Below, piece by piece: positions 1 to 9,789 of a DNA stretch of 64,000 bases. The notes below the pieces were generated by a model. The model did no database searches. It worked only from the letters and a program-made list of their open reading frames with translations, and had not been told where the DNA came from. A program made the translations under genes and the position numbers. How positions within the stretch are numbered: the first letter of the stretch is position 1; the number at the start of each line of letters is the position of its first letter. Origin of the DNA: Tetrapyrgos nigripes (lineage: Eukaryota; Basidiomycota; Agaricomycetes; Agaricales; Campanellaceae); contig JAACJM010000026.1 in NCBI GenBank assembly GCA_013368315.1, forward strand, positions 372,001-436,000, given 5' to 3'.

Positions 1-688
1 ATGAGAATGCATGTGACAAGAGGAGATGAGACCATCGAATGGGTTGTCCTCGCTACAAACGAAGATTACTCGACTTCTCGAAAGGTGGATTTGTCCATAC
101 CTGTAGATGGGTGTACCCAGGCATCAAGACATCTTTTTCTTTGTCTGCCCTTTCCACCATGACGCGTATTAAACCGCGCAACCCAGACTCAACGTCTTTG
201 ATTTCGTCTAGAAGCCACAAGCGCATGTCAGTCGCGACTTGATCATTTCGCGATCGTCCTGTATGAAGTTTGCCACCCAAAGGACCAATGATTTCACTCA
301 GTCTCCGCTCGTTCGCTGTATGGATGTCTTCGTCATCTGGCTGGACAATGAACTGAGCAGAGCATAAGCATGTTCGCACTTGAGGTTTGAGTGTCCTACC
401 TTTCCCTCTTGCCATTCTTTGCCAACTGCTTCGAGGCCACTGATAATTTTCGCTTCCTCTTCCCCTGTGAGGATGCCGACACGCTTCAGCCCCTTTGTAT
501 ATGCAATAGAGCCCTTGATGTCTGCTGCATGCATTTTTTGATCATATGCTAATGACTGATTGAACTCGTGCATTCTTGACTAGAATGAGTGGGGTGAGCA
601 TTCTGAATGAGATGAGATCTCACAGGGGATCAGTCTGGCCAGTAAACCTGCCACCCCATAGCTTTTGTTTCGTTGGTTGGCTCGACAT
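1..688 (-). CDS. ARG4: Argininosuccinate lyase, 5' part (3' end beyond the left edge)
   Basis: Cleaves argininosuccinate to arginine and fumarate, the last step of arginine synthesis. Exons on the minus strand are 624-688, 400-574, 101-352 and 52-1, with GT-AG introns of 47-49 bases. The product starts [17 protein letters not shown], the usual N-terminus, followed by [19 protein letters not shown], the substrate-binding [19 protein letters not shown] segment and [20 protein letters not shown]. About 180 residues are visible of a family length near 460; the C-terminal half with the catalytic Ser loop is outside. It is divergently arranged with the NAC-alpha gene. Family identity is very secure; the exon joins are inferred from frame and splice consensus. 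Confidence 0.95.
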
Positions 689-1009
689 TTTGGACAGAGG
701 AACTCAAGAGGAACTGAACGTAAATCACAGTTGACAACTTTCTGAAAGTTTGTTTGAATTGGGAGATCTTGACAAATAACGACTGTTAGCGTCACTCAGC
801 TGTGCATTGGAACTTTTGGAAAGACATAAAGCTCAAAAATTTCTCTGGTACGTCAATCTGTGTCCTCTGTTTCTCTCCGATGGCCGTTTGGAGTCGTTAC
901 GCATCACCTACAAAAAAATCCGCTGGAAATAGGTCGAAAATGAGTCGGATTGACTTAATTTCGGGCTGATGACGCGAAAACCTCTCAGACACTGACGCGT
1001 ACTCTACAG
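689..1009. promoter_or_regulatory. Divergent promoter between ARG4 and EGD2
   Basis: A 321-base gap between two start codons that face away from each other. It contains no convincing ORF. A TGAGTCG at 940-946 is one base away from the TGAGTCA general amino-acid control site, which would suit the arginine gene, but a single near-match is weak evidence. Confidence 0.5.
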
Positions 1010-1818
1010 ATGTCTGCTCATATCGAGGAAGTTACTTCTGACCACTCCGACCATGAGGGCCATGAGGGCCATGAGGGTCATGAGGGTCATGACCACGCTC
1101 AGGAGGAAGATCCTACCTCTGCCGCTGCTCTCGAAAAGATCCAATCCCGCTCAGAACGCAAGGCTCGAAAGGCCCTTCTCAGTCTTGGTCTCAAAAAGGT
1201 CCCAGGCATTACCCGAGTCACTCTAAGGAGACCAAAGAATGTATGATACGTTCATTTCTTCCTGATTATACGCGTCTTAATCTTTCTTTATAGGTACTCT
1301 TCGTCCTTGCAAACCCAGACGTCTACAAGTCGCCTAACAGCGACTGTTATATCGTCTTTGGTGAGGCCAAGGTAAGTATTCCGTCTGTGCATTTATACCT
1401 GTGCTCATTGTTATCGCAGATCGAGGATATGAACTCTCAGGCTCAGCTTTCGGCGGCACAACAGCTTGCGAGCAGCCAGCCAGGTGCTACCGCCTTGGAG
1501 AACTCTGGCGTAGGCGGAGATGGAGATGATGATGACATCCCCGAATTGGAGGCTGCTGAAGAGGAAGGTCCAGTAGATGAGACTGGCGTCGATCCCAAAG
1601 ATATTGACCTTGTGATGCAACAAGTGCGTCCAGTTCCCTTTTGCGCAGTCTTTTCCTGTCTAACGCGTCGGAATAGGTCAACTGCTCTCGTGCCAAGGCC
1701 GTACGAGTATTAAAAGAGAGTGGTGGCGATCTGATCAACGCCAGTAAGATCCTTCAGTCTATCTCGTTCTCAATTTTCCTGACATGTTTCTGTCCTAGTC
1801 ATGGCTGCGAGCGAGTAG
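1010..1818 (+). CDS. EGD2: Nascent polypeptide-associated complex subunit alpha
   Basis: NAC-alpha binds nascent chains at the ribosome exit site as a dimer with NAC-beta. Exons are 1010-1240, 1294-1371, 1420-1623, 1677-1743 and 1799-1818, giving 199 residues, the normal size. The NAC domain is clear ([19 protein letters not shown], then [20 protein letters not shown]) and the C-terminus is a UBA domain ([20 protein letters not shown]...GGDLINAIMAASE). Unusually, the acidic N-terminal tail carries a His-Glu-Gly tripeptide repeat at residues 15-26. It shares its promoter region with ARG4 and is followed, tail to tail, by TRM9 50 bases away. Confidence 0.95.
1052..1087 (+). repeat. Four 9-base CATGAGGGY tandem units inside EGD2
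   Basis: CATGAGGGC twice and CATGAGGGT twice, head to tail and in frame, encoding four His-Glu-Gly triplets followed by HDH. The synonymous C/T drift between units shows a duplication that has begun to diverge. Confidence 0.9.
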
Positions 1819-1868
1819 TGTTGTATTGTTGTTCTGTTCTATCTCTCTCTGTAATCGATACATTCCTT

Positions 1869-2825
1869 TCAAGCTTTCCAGCATCTCAATTCGATGTAGT
1901 AATTGGATCTCTCCCAACCGTCCTGTATGATGTGCATGCCCTGCACATTTTCATAATTTGTCTTCTTGGGTCCAACATACCATCCGAGATCCTGTGCTGC
2001 CTCCGTAACCAGTGTAGTCAACTCCCCTTTGGCGAACATATGGTAATAACGATTGTAAGTCTGTGGTTCATCATTGGGCGTAACATTGGGTCGATTCAAG
2101 TTCCACGGTACGAAGACGTCCTGTCCAGAATCGCCAGCTACGTCGTCCACGGGAATTTCACGCTTGGAGAATTCGTCTTGTTCAATAGCCCAGACATATA
2201 TGAGCACGCGACCATGGGTGGGAGAGACTGATTGCAAGAGCCGCTATAATCTCTCGAATTAAGACCGTGGCGCAATAGGCAATAAAACACTCACCTGTAC
2301 TGCAATTTTACGGCGCGAGCGTGTAGCAAGATGGTGGATAGTCGCAATCGAGATGGCGTAGTCCTGAAGAAAGTGTGAGGAAATGTCAAAATAAACCAGA
2401 AAAAAGTAGACGTACAAAAACCCCTAGCCTCCACGGAATTTCGAGGACATCACCCCTCACTACCTCACGGACTACACCATTAACCCCAGCGTGTTTCGCA
2501 ATCTTGAGAAGATTCAAGCTTCTGTCTAGCCCAATGGTTAAGACACTTCCTGGATTTTCCTCGGGAAGAGGTAGATATTTTCCGTTCCCGGTCCCGGAAT
2601 CAAGCCCAATAGACCCTTGAGGAAGATCAGAAAGGAACTTGGCGATTATAGGCCATGGCTAGCTCCACTTGTCAGTTGTCGACTTGAATGGGGAGGATTG
2701 ACAACTACTTTGTACCGGGTTGCTGAAAAATGAGAGGCAATTTTATCGTAGACTTCATGTACGTGCAAATTCTCGTATATTTGTGGTACCTCGGAAACAA
2801 GCGTCTTCGTTACTCGAGGTCCCAT
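1869..2825 (-). CDS. TRM9: tRNA (uridine wobble) carboxymethyl methyltransferase Trm9
   Basis: Methylates carboxymethyluridine at the tRNA wobble position (mcm5U), with Trm112 as partner. Exons are 2709-2825, 2416-2658, 2295-2363 and 1869-2243, giving 267 residues. Diagnostic stretches are VHEVYDKIASHFSATRYKPWP at the N-terminus, the SAM-binding SIGLDSGTGNGKYL, DYAISIATIHHLATRSRR, and C-terminal HGRVLIYVWAIEQDEF with YYHMF.KGEL. The start at 2825 (MGPRVTK) is preferred; an in-frame start at 2864 would add 13 residues. The next gene upstream on the same strand, ALG13, stops only 78 bases away. Confidence 0.92.
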
Positions 2826-2903
2826 TCTGGGTAGGCGAAAAGGATGATGGAGGTGTGATTGCAAGGCGTGAAGGCATCACACATTTCGTACAACAGTCCT
2901 GCG

Positions 2904-3520
2904 TCACTCAAATCCCATCTCCTCGTCGAGTATATTTCGAAATCGACTGCCTTCGAGCTGTGGAAAGCTTTGAATCGACGATGGGTCAAAGGTTTGAATC
3001 GTTGTATCAAGACTCCTGAGAGGTCTCAACGAATGGGGCGGACATAACGAATTGCGGAGACTTACGAGGGTGTTGAGCTCCTCAAGTAGCCCATGTCCTC
3101 TAACGCTGAAGCAAGTTCCTCCTGATGGTTGTCCAGTAGAGTTGGGTTGGGTACTACGATGAGAGGCTTCTTCATGCGAAGGACGTCCAAGATTGTGCCA
3201 GATCCTATGAATGATGAGCTGAACGTTTGCGCAGGTAAAATCCACTGTATACCTGCATGACTGATCACTAAACGTGCACGTTCATATTCGTCTTGCAGCG
3301 AGGGCTTGAACCTCCAGAGTTGGATGGAGACGCCATCTTTGTCTATGTCGCACGAGGTTTGGTGCTGAAGCAGATGAGCATAATCAAAGTCCGAGTTTCC
3401 ACACTGTACGACCAGTTCTGAGTAACCCTGGTTGCGCAGACTGGAAAGAACAGGAGTAGACAGTACGCGATTCACCAGCGAATCGAATCGCGTAGAGCCC
3501 ACAGTCACAAATGCAAGCAT
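2904..3520 (-). CDS. ALG13: UDP-GlcNAc transferase catalytic subunit Alg13
   Basis: With the membrane anchor Alg14 it adds the second GlcNAc to dolichol-PP-GlcNAc at the ER for N-glycan assembly. Exons are 3253-3520, 3066-3204 and 2904-3015, giving 172 residues. It begins MLAFVTVGSTRFDSLV, has the UDP-sugar motif ISHAGSGTILDVLRMKKPLI formed across an intron, then VVPNPTLLDNHQEELA, and ends with RNILDEEMGFE, the conserved tail in fungi. The start lies 31 bases from the divergent PRO3 start, so the two genes share a very short promoter. Confidence 0.93.
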
Positions 3521-3551
3521 GTGTTCAGCAAAATTCTAACACGCAGCCATC

Positions 3552-4750
3552 ATGGGCTATACACTCTGTGTCTTAGGTACGGCTATTTTTCTGCTCATTG
3601 AACAAGGTTTCGCAAATGGATTATTCTAGGATGCGGAACAATGGGTGTTGCTATACTCTCTGGCGTCGTTGACAGTCTCGATGTTGGATCTCGTATCGCA
3701 GCTGGACGAGAAAAATGGGAATCGCATACCCCTGGAACAGTCACTCCTACAGATGCAGCTGATGCATCCCTGCCAAATCGTTTTCTTGCTTGCGTAAATC
3801 GCGAAGCTTCTGCAAAAAAGCTGCAAGTCGTTTTCAGTAATCTTGGTGCTTTGGGCCAGACGATCGAAGTGTATGCTGGTCAAAATGCCCATGCAGCAAA
3901 GCAATCCGACGTTGTCCTCCTCTGGTGTGTTGCTCTGATGGAAATTCAAAGGACAGCTCGAGTTAAATTATCGCTAGCTGTAAACCACAGCATGCACAGT
4001 CGATCTTATCAGAACCAAGCATGCAGGAAGCGCTGGATGGAAAATTGCTGATCAGTATATTGGCCGGCGTCACTATTGCTCAACTTACCGCCCTGGTACT
4101 TCCCTCAACAGCCGTTGTTCGAGCGATGCCCAACACACCCTGCAAAGTCATTCTTGCTTTCTAGTAATGCTCTCTCCTACTCATGAAGATTTTTTTATAG
4201 ATTCGGGAAGGCATGACGGTCGTTTCCACAATACCTGATTCTCCAGATCGAGAGTTGCACAGCACCATAATTCTAAAAATCTTCTCTTCCATCGGTCGGT
4301 GTCTTATCCTGGACGAGAAACATTTTGATGCTTGTACGGCTCTCGGGGGATCGGGTCCCGCGTTTGCCTGCATATTTTTGGAAGCTATGGCCGATGGAGG
4401 TGTCATGATGGGACTCCCCAGAGCTGAAGCTTTGCAGGTAGCATCTCAAAGTATGGCTAATTCTATGCAAAACCTTGTCATCCATTGACCATTGGTAATA
4501 GCTTTGCAGGGTGCGGCTCGCATGGTCCTTCAGACCGGTAGACATCCAGCTCAAATCAAGGATGCTGTTACGAGTAAGTTACTTGTATTATTCCGGTACA
4601 GCTGGCTAAACTTAGTCTCAAGCTCCTGGTGGATGCACGATCGCGGGATTACTAGCACTTGAAGATGGTAGAGTCAGGTCTACGATAGCTCGATGTATCC
4701 AAGTTGCAACGGAGCGCGCGAGTGAATTGGGACAACCCTCTAAAAAGTAA
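3552..4750 (+). CDS. PRO3: Pyrroline-5-carboxylate reductase
   Basis: Last step of proline synthesis, NAD(P)H reduction of P5C. Exons are 3552-3576, 3630-3924, 3978-4146, 4201-4437, 4510-4573 and 4623-4750, giving 305 residues. The Rossmann GCGTMGVAIL sequence is split by the first intron. Other landmarks are VVRAMPNTPCKIREGMT, CTALGGSGPAFACIFLEAM, and the C-terminal signature SMANSMQ-flanked ALQGAARMV...TTPGGCTIAGL. The exon 3 donor is read as a weak GTCATT at 4147 because reading on meets a stop. Family call is secure. Confidence 0.92.
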
Positions 4751-5431
4751 ACAGTAGGTTCCATGAGAAATTGTACATCTATCTTGTATGAATTCGATGA
4801 TCATGTATCCTATGCATCTTCGACGGCCCATGCATTCCGAGCAAACGAAAACAACCAGGGAGGCCGAGACCAAAGAAAGTCACGACCCAAGCTCTTTCTA
4901 GCTCCCGTAAAATGAGAACGAGCGTGTAGAAAGTCAACGCCGTCCAGAGTGTCGGAGAGCAGGATATATGGAAACCCAAACAAAGTTACAAAACGAATAT
5001 CTTTTATTCATTAGTCAACATGAGACAGTAGATATCTGCAACCGAATAGAAGATGGTAAACATCTCAAAGAAATCGAACCAATGACGACTCACATAGTAG
5101 ATACCATAGCCTGGATATCATTTATCCCAGTCCCCTCAGCCTCTGTTATCATGAGCGAAATTTAAGTGGTAAAGAAGCAAGATGGAGGCAAGGAATTTGA
5201 TCTTGCTCTCAAGAATGGACATCATCCCGTATAATATGATGTCGAAATGATGCCAAAGTGAGAAGAGCGTTAGACGTGTATGACTGGAAGATTTAAGTGC
5301 TTCCGAGAAGAGACAGTTGCATTTAAGAGGAGGTACGATACATGAAAGGCTAGAGAAGAACAAGTCAAAACGAAAGTTAAGTTGACGAGGTAGAATCACA
5401 CTTACCAAAAGATACAAGGAAAAGTGCAATA
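4751..5431. other. Tail-to-tail gap between PRO3 and RPT3; possible spliced minus-strand RNA
   Basis: About 680 bases that should hold both 3' untranslated regions. On the minus strand, just after the RPT3 stop, there are intron-like pairs: GTAAGTGTG at about 5404 running to TTCTCTAG near 5353, and a GTGAGTCGT / TTGCAG pair near 5095-5040. Open stretches between them encode short hydrophobic peptides that I do not recognise. This may be a spliced RPT3 3' UTR, a noncoding RNA or a tiny membrane protein gene; I make no functional call. Confidence 0.35.
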
Positions 5432-7061
5432 CTACCTATCTATGAGAGGAGAGGGGTTAACATGCGTAATGAATGAGACAGAACAGCACTTACAGAATTC
5501 GTGAGTCTCGTCTGACCTCTTGACCGTTTGCTGGTGAGAGACAAGTAGAAAAAGAGAAGAAGAAAAAAGCGTTCAGCTTTAAGCGAGAAAACAGCAACAA
5601 ATAACGCACTTTCCACGCTTCCTCAAAGTCAACCGGCAAAATCACGTAACGATTCTTCCTCACAGCTAGAATAATCGTCAATATGTGATGTTCGCAAAAA
5701 GAGCAGTGGCTCAAATACCCTGCAACCCTGCTGCCTGGACAATGGAAGCGATATCTGCAGAAGATAACTTATCAGGTCGGGAAACGTCTGGAAAGCCTGT
5801 CAGCGCACAACTGAGATTAAGTCACAGTAATACCTACAATCCTCAAGGTCAACGTCAGGCCCCAAGTTCATCTTGCTGGTGACGGTTTGGAAAATCAAAC
5901 GTTTTTCACGCCGAGATGGTAGTGGGAATTCAATTTTCCGGTCCAAACGACCGGGACGAAGTAAGGCTGGGTCGAGAGTATCTGCACGATTTGTCGCCAT
6001 GATGACCTGCAATGTCGGGTAAGATCCAATGAAAGCGCGTAGAAAGAAGGACGCGCCTTGACGTTACTTCCTTGGTCGAAACCGTCCATCTGGTTCAGAA
6101 GCTCAAGCAAAATACGCTGGACCTCTCGATCTGCGCCAGTTTGGGCATCGAAACGTTTTGTGGCAATGGCATCAATTTCATCGATGAAGATGATGGCTGG
6201 AGCATTTTCCCTTGCCAAACGGAACACATCACGGACCATACGTGGACCTTCACCCAAATACTTCTGAACGAATTCACTACCAACCACACGGATGAAAGAC
6301 GCCGTAGTATGATGGGCAACTGCTTTGACCAGCATGGTTTTGCCGGTACCTGAGGACGATGTAAGAGGTTTGCCATATCTTCTGGTGTAAGATACGCACC
6401 GGGTGGCCCATACAGTAAAAACACCACGAGGAGGATCAATTCCAATTTTCTTGTACAGGTCAAAATGCGTCAAAGGGAGCTCGACAGCCTCTCTAATCTC
6501 CTGCTTCTGAGAGTCCATGCCGCCAACATCTTGATAGGAAACGTCGGGTTTCTCCTCTTTGCCAAGCATGGAAATGGAGGAGTCTGCTTCTGGTGGAAGG
6601 ATGTCGACAAGAGCATTTGAATGGCGATGCAAGGCAACAGACGAAGAGGGTTTGAGAAGCTCGCGATCCAAAGTTGACAGAATTCTGACAACGTAGTTTG
6701 AGCCAGTAGTAGAGCCGACGATGCCTGTATGCTGGTCTATGGCCTCCAGGAATTGACCTATGACTAGGGGAACGGACTGGATTCGTTTAACCTCTTCTTG
6801 AGCACGAATAAGCTCTCGTTTCAGGTTGGCTTGCTCGTCTTTGATGTAGCTTTCTTGTATGTCGAGAAGCTCTAAATGCCGAGAAAGTTTCTTGTACTTG
6901 GTGTAGAGATCATCTTCTTGTAATTCCTGGTACAGAGCTGTCTTTTCCGTTACAACTGACTCGAAGGTCGGTTCCTAGAAAGAACGCCAGCTCAGTGTGG
7001 AGAGGCCTACACAGAGAGTGCTACTCACGATTTTCTGAATCTCAATACCAATTTCATCCAT
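5432..7061 (-). CDS. RPT3: 26S proteasome regulatory AAA-ATPase Rpt3, with an apparent 1-base frame break
   Basis: One of six ATPases of the proteasome base. Exons are 7029-7061, 6400-6974, 6057-6349, 5838-6006, 5719-5787, 5610-5665, 5494-5530 and 5432-5439; with one base removed the sum is 1,239 (412 residues, the family length). It shows an N-terminal coiled coil ([13 protein letters not shown]), [20 protein letters not shown], Walker A GPPGTGKT split by an intron, Walker B IIFIDEID, the AAA motif [21 protein letters not shown], and a C-terminal HbYX tail HEFYR. Two oddities are visible. A run of five A on the plus strand at 6417-6421 puts LLYGPPG one frame out, and the 6007-6056 intron needs a GC donor (AAG|GCGCGT). 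Confidence 0.93.
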
Positions 7062-7153
7062 AGTGAGGGAGGGAAGTGTAGAAACGAGATGACGCGTCGC
7101 CCAATAACTTCGACCTGCCAATCACGTGAAGCCTTTCCATATTTTTTTCCCTT
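7062..7153. promoter_or_regulatory. 92-base bidirectional promoter of RPT3 and RRP3
   Basis: The two start codons are only 92 bases apart. The gap holds CCAAT at 7101-7105 and a palindromic CACGTG E-box at 7123-7128. I see no PACE (Rpn4) element, the usual yeast proteasome control site. Function of the motifs is inferred from consensus only. Confidence 0.55.
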
Positions 7154-8701
7154 ATGCCCTCCTCAGAGGAAGCAAGCACCTCGGTTTCTTCAAAACCAGT
7201 CACTTTTCGCTCATTGGGACTTATCGATCCTCTGGTAGAGGCTCTAGACCAACTCAAATTTACTACTCCCACCGAAATACAATCTCAAGTTCTGCCCCAT
7301 GCACTAGAAGGTCGAGACATAATCGGTGTCGCTGCTACAGGCTCTGGGAAGACAGCTGCTTTCGCCTTACCAATACTGCAGAAGCTATGGGACGACCCGA
7401 GAGGTCTATTTGCTTGTGTTCTCGCACCCACTCGAGAACTGGCCTATCAAATATCTCAACAATTTGAAGCATTAGGTTCAGCTATGGGTGCTCGGTGTGT
7501 AGTCATAGTAGGAGGAATGGAGATGACTGCACAAGCTGTTGCTCTTGCGAAACGGCCCCACATCATAGTCGCTACTCCGGGACGATTAAATGACCATTTG
7601 GAGAATACAAAAGGCTTCAATCTAAGAGGACTCAAATATTTGGTATGTCTTGCGAGACCAACCGTTATTGCCCATGGCTTACAGACGACTAGGTTCTTGA
7701 TGAAGCAGACCGTCTCCTGGACATGGATTTTGGGCCTGTCATTGACAAGATTCTGAAAGTGATTCCGAAAGAGAGGTCGACCTACTTGTTCTCAGCAACA
7801 ATGACCACGAAAGTGGAGAAGTTGCACCGAGCGAGTCTTTCAAATCCCGTCAAGGTGGAAGTTTCATCAAAGTAAGTCACAGTTTCTGCTCAAGAATTGC
7901 TGAAATAGACGATGCTCGCAGGTACCAGACGGTTTCCACTCTGCTTCAATACTACCTTTTGATGCCGTTGAAGGACAAGGATGCCTATCTAGTATATCTT
8001 GCCAATTCTTTGGCGCAGAACTCTATTATAATATTTACAAGGACAGTCCACGACGCATCGCGGTGAGTCCGTATAGGTTGCCCGACATCAGATCAAGATG
8101 CTCATAAGATTTAGATTGTCCCTAATCCTACGGTCATTAGGATTCCCTGCAGTCCCTTTGCATGGGCAACTGAGTCAAAGCCAAAGACTTGGCGCCCTGG
8201 GTAAATTCAAGAGTGGTGGTAGAAGTGTTCTCGTCGCGACAGACGTTGCTAGTCGGTAAGTAGCGAAACGATATTCCTCTCAACCTGGTGTTAACATGAT
8301 TTGTGAAGAGGTCTCGACATCCCTTCCGTAGACGTGGTCATCAATTTTGACATCCCTACACACTCCAAAGACTACATCCATAGAGTTGGCCGTACCGCTC
8401 GTGCAGGTCGTGCGGGAAAATCAATCACTTTAGTCACTCAGTATGACGTGGAGCTCGTACAGCGTATCGAGAAAGTCATCGGAAAGAAGATGGAATTATG
8501 GCCTTCTGACCCGAGGAAATAGCTTTATTGAAGGAGAGGGTCAGTGAAGCCAGTAGATTGGCAACGAACGAGCTCAAGGAACAAGGTGGGGACCGAAAGC
8601 GAAGGAGAGGAGGTTCCAAACATGATCGTGATGATAGGGACAGAGACGACGATGAAGTTGAAGCTGGAATGCCTACTCACAAAAAGAAAAAGAGTAGATA
8701 G
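7154..8701 (+). CDS. RRP3: DEAD-box RNA helicase Rrp3/DDX47, with an apparent 1-base frame break near the 3' end
   Basis: Needed for early cleavage of pre-rRNA in 18S maturation. Exons are 7154-7642, 7693-7871, 7922-8062, 8115-8255 and 8309-8701. Helicase motifs are all present: Q motif [16 protein letters not shown], Ia APTRELA, Ib [44 protein letters not shown] and [13 protein letters not shown]. As written, the frame stops at 8520-8522 right after MELWPSDP. One base later the frame gives [16 protein letters not shown] and a basic tail ending THKKKKSR at 8701, which is the normal family C-terminus (447 residues). A base is therefore probably missing near 8510-8513. Confidence 0.92.
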
Positions 8702-8723
8702 TCGACGGTACATGTTCTCCGAT

Positions 8724-9700
8724 CTATGCCTTGAACATGAGGTCCGAGCGAAGAACGTACTTCACTCCCTTTTTAATTGGGGAGCCTTCGTGAAAGAGGC
8801 AGTCTTGACCATGCCTATCCAATAGTACTTAAGACCAAAGTCAAGCTATTCATGCAGCTGACTCACTTGTGAAGCAAAGCAGTTCCACGTTTGAGAGGTG
8901 GTGTAATAGTATCTTCGGCTCGACGTCTTTCACTTTTGTAGAATAAGGTCTGTGAAAGGACAGGAATTAGAAATCCGTAGATGATAATCTCTAATCCGAA
9001 ACTAAAACACCTCGCCGCCGTCTACTCCATCTTCTGCACCTGTAATGTAGATTAACAAGGTCCATTCAGATTTTGCACCAGTTGAACTATCAGTAACGGA
9101 ATCGTCGTAGTGAGGCCTTTCAAAGTAGGTGTCAGTGCAGGCAGATCCTCAGCCCTTCAGAGGAGGTTTTCGAAATGTACTTACCCAAAATACTGCAAAG
9201 GTGTGTACTTGTAACAGCGAATATTGCTGTTAAAAGAGTGGGGCTTTCGAGCTGGATCAGTTCGAGAAGGAAAGGATGGGAGATGAGGAACAAGTAACGA
9301 ATGAAGCTGCTGGGCGAAGTGCGGTGAGAGTATACTGATTCGATCTGTGCAAGGGGGTGTAGAAGAAAATCTGCATCACTGGCGACATAGTAAACTCACA
9401 ATTAACCCTCTCCGCTTCCCCGCGTTTCTTAGGCGGAGTGAGCTCCATGGGTAGCCCGTCAATGAATTTTTGGAAAGCTACGCATTCTGGGGCTGACAGA
9501 AAATCCTGAAAGTCCTGGAAGTTACTACCTTGAATGGGACCAGTGTTCCACTAACTCACATCCACCAGTAATATTTGATCTTCCAGAAGTACACGGCACT
9601 CTAAGTATGGCTTGGGAGAGATGTCAGGGAATTTGCGAGTCTGGTCAACAGTACTGGCGGTCGTCTTGTTGTTCTTCTGCTGACTGCTTTTTTTCGCCAT
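8724..9700 (-). CDS. 2-oxoglutarate/Fe(II) dioxygenase (prolyl-4-hydroxylase-like)
   Basis: Exons are 9560-9700, 9400-9514, 9185-9344, 9011-9116, 8867-8949 and 8724-8814, giving 231 residues. The double-stranded beta-helix signature is complete: YKYTPLQYFGPHYDD supplies the Fe ligands His and Asp, LLIYITGAEDGVDGGETLFY is the core strand, and LLHKHGQDCLFHEGSPIKKG supplies the distal His and the basic 2OG-binding residue. The basic Ser/Gln-rich N-terminus (MAKKSSQQKNNK) has no signal peptide, so the enzyme is probably cytosolic or nuclear. The substrate is unknown. It is convergent with RRP3, only 22 bases from its extended stop. Confidence 0.82.
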
Positions 9701-9789
9701 GATGGTTGATAGAAACCAGTAAATTGGTATGGTATTAATCAATCATGTACTACACACAACGAAATAGTTTTCATAACAATTCTTTACAA

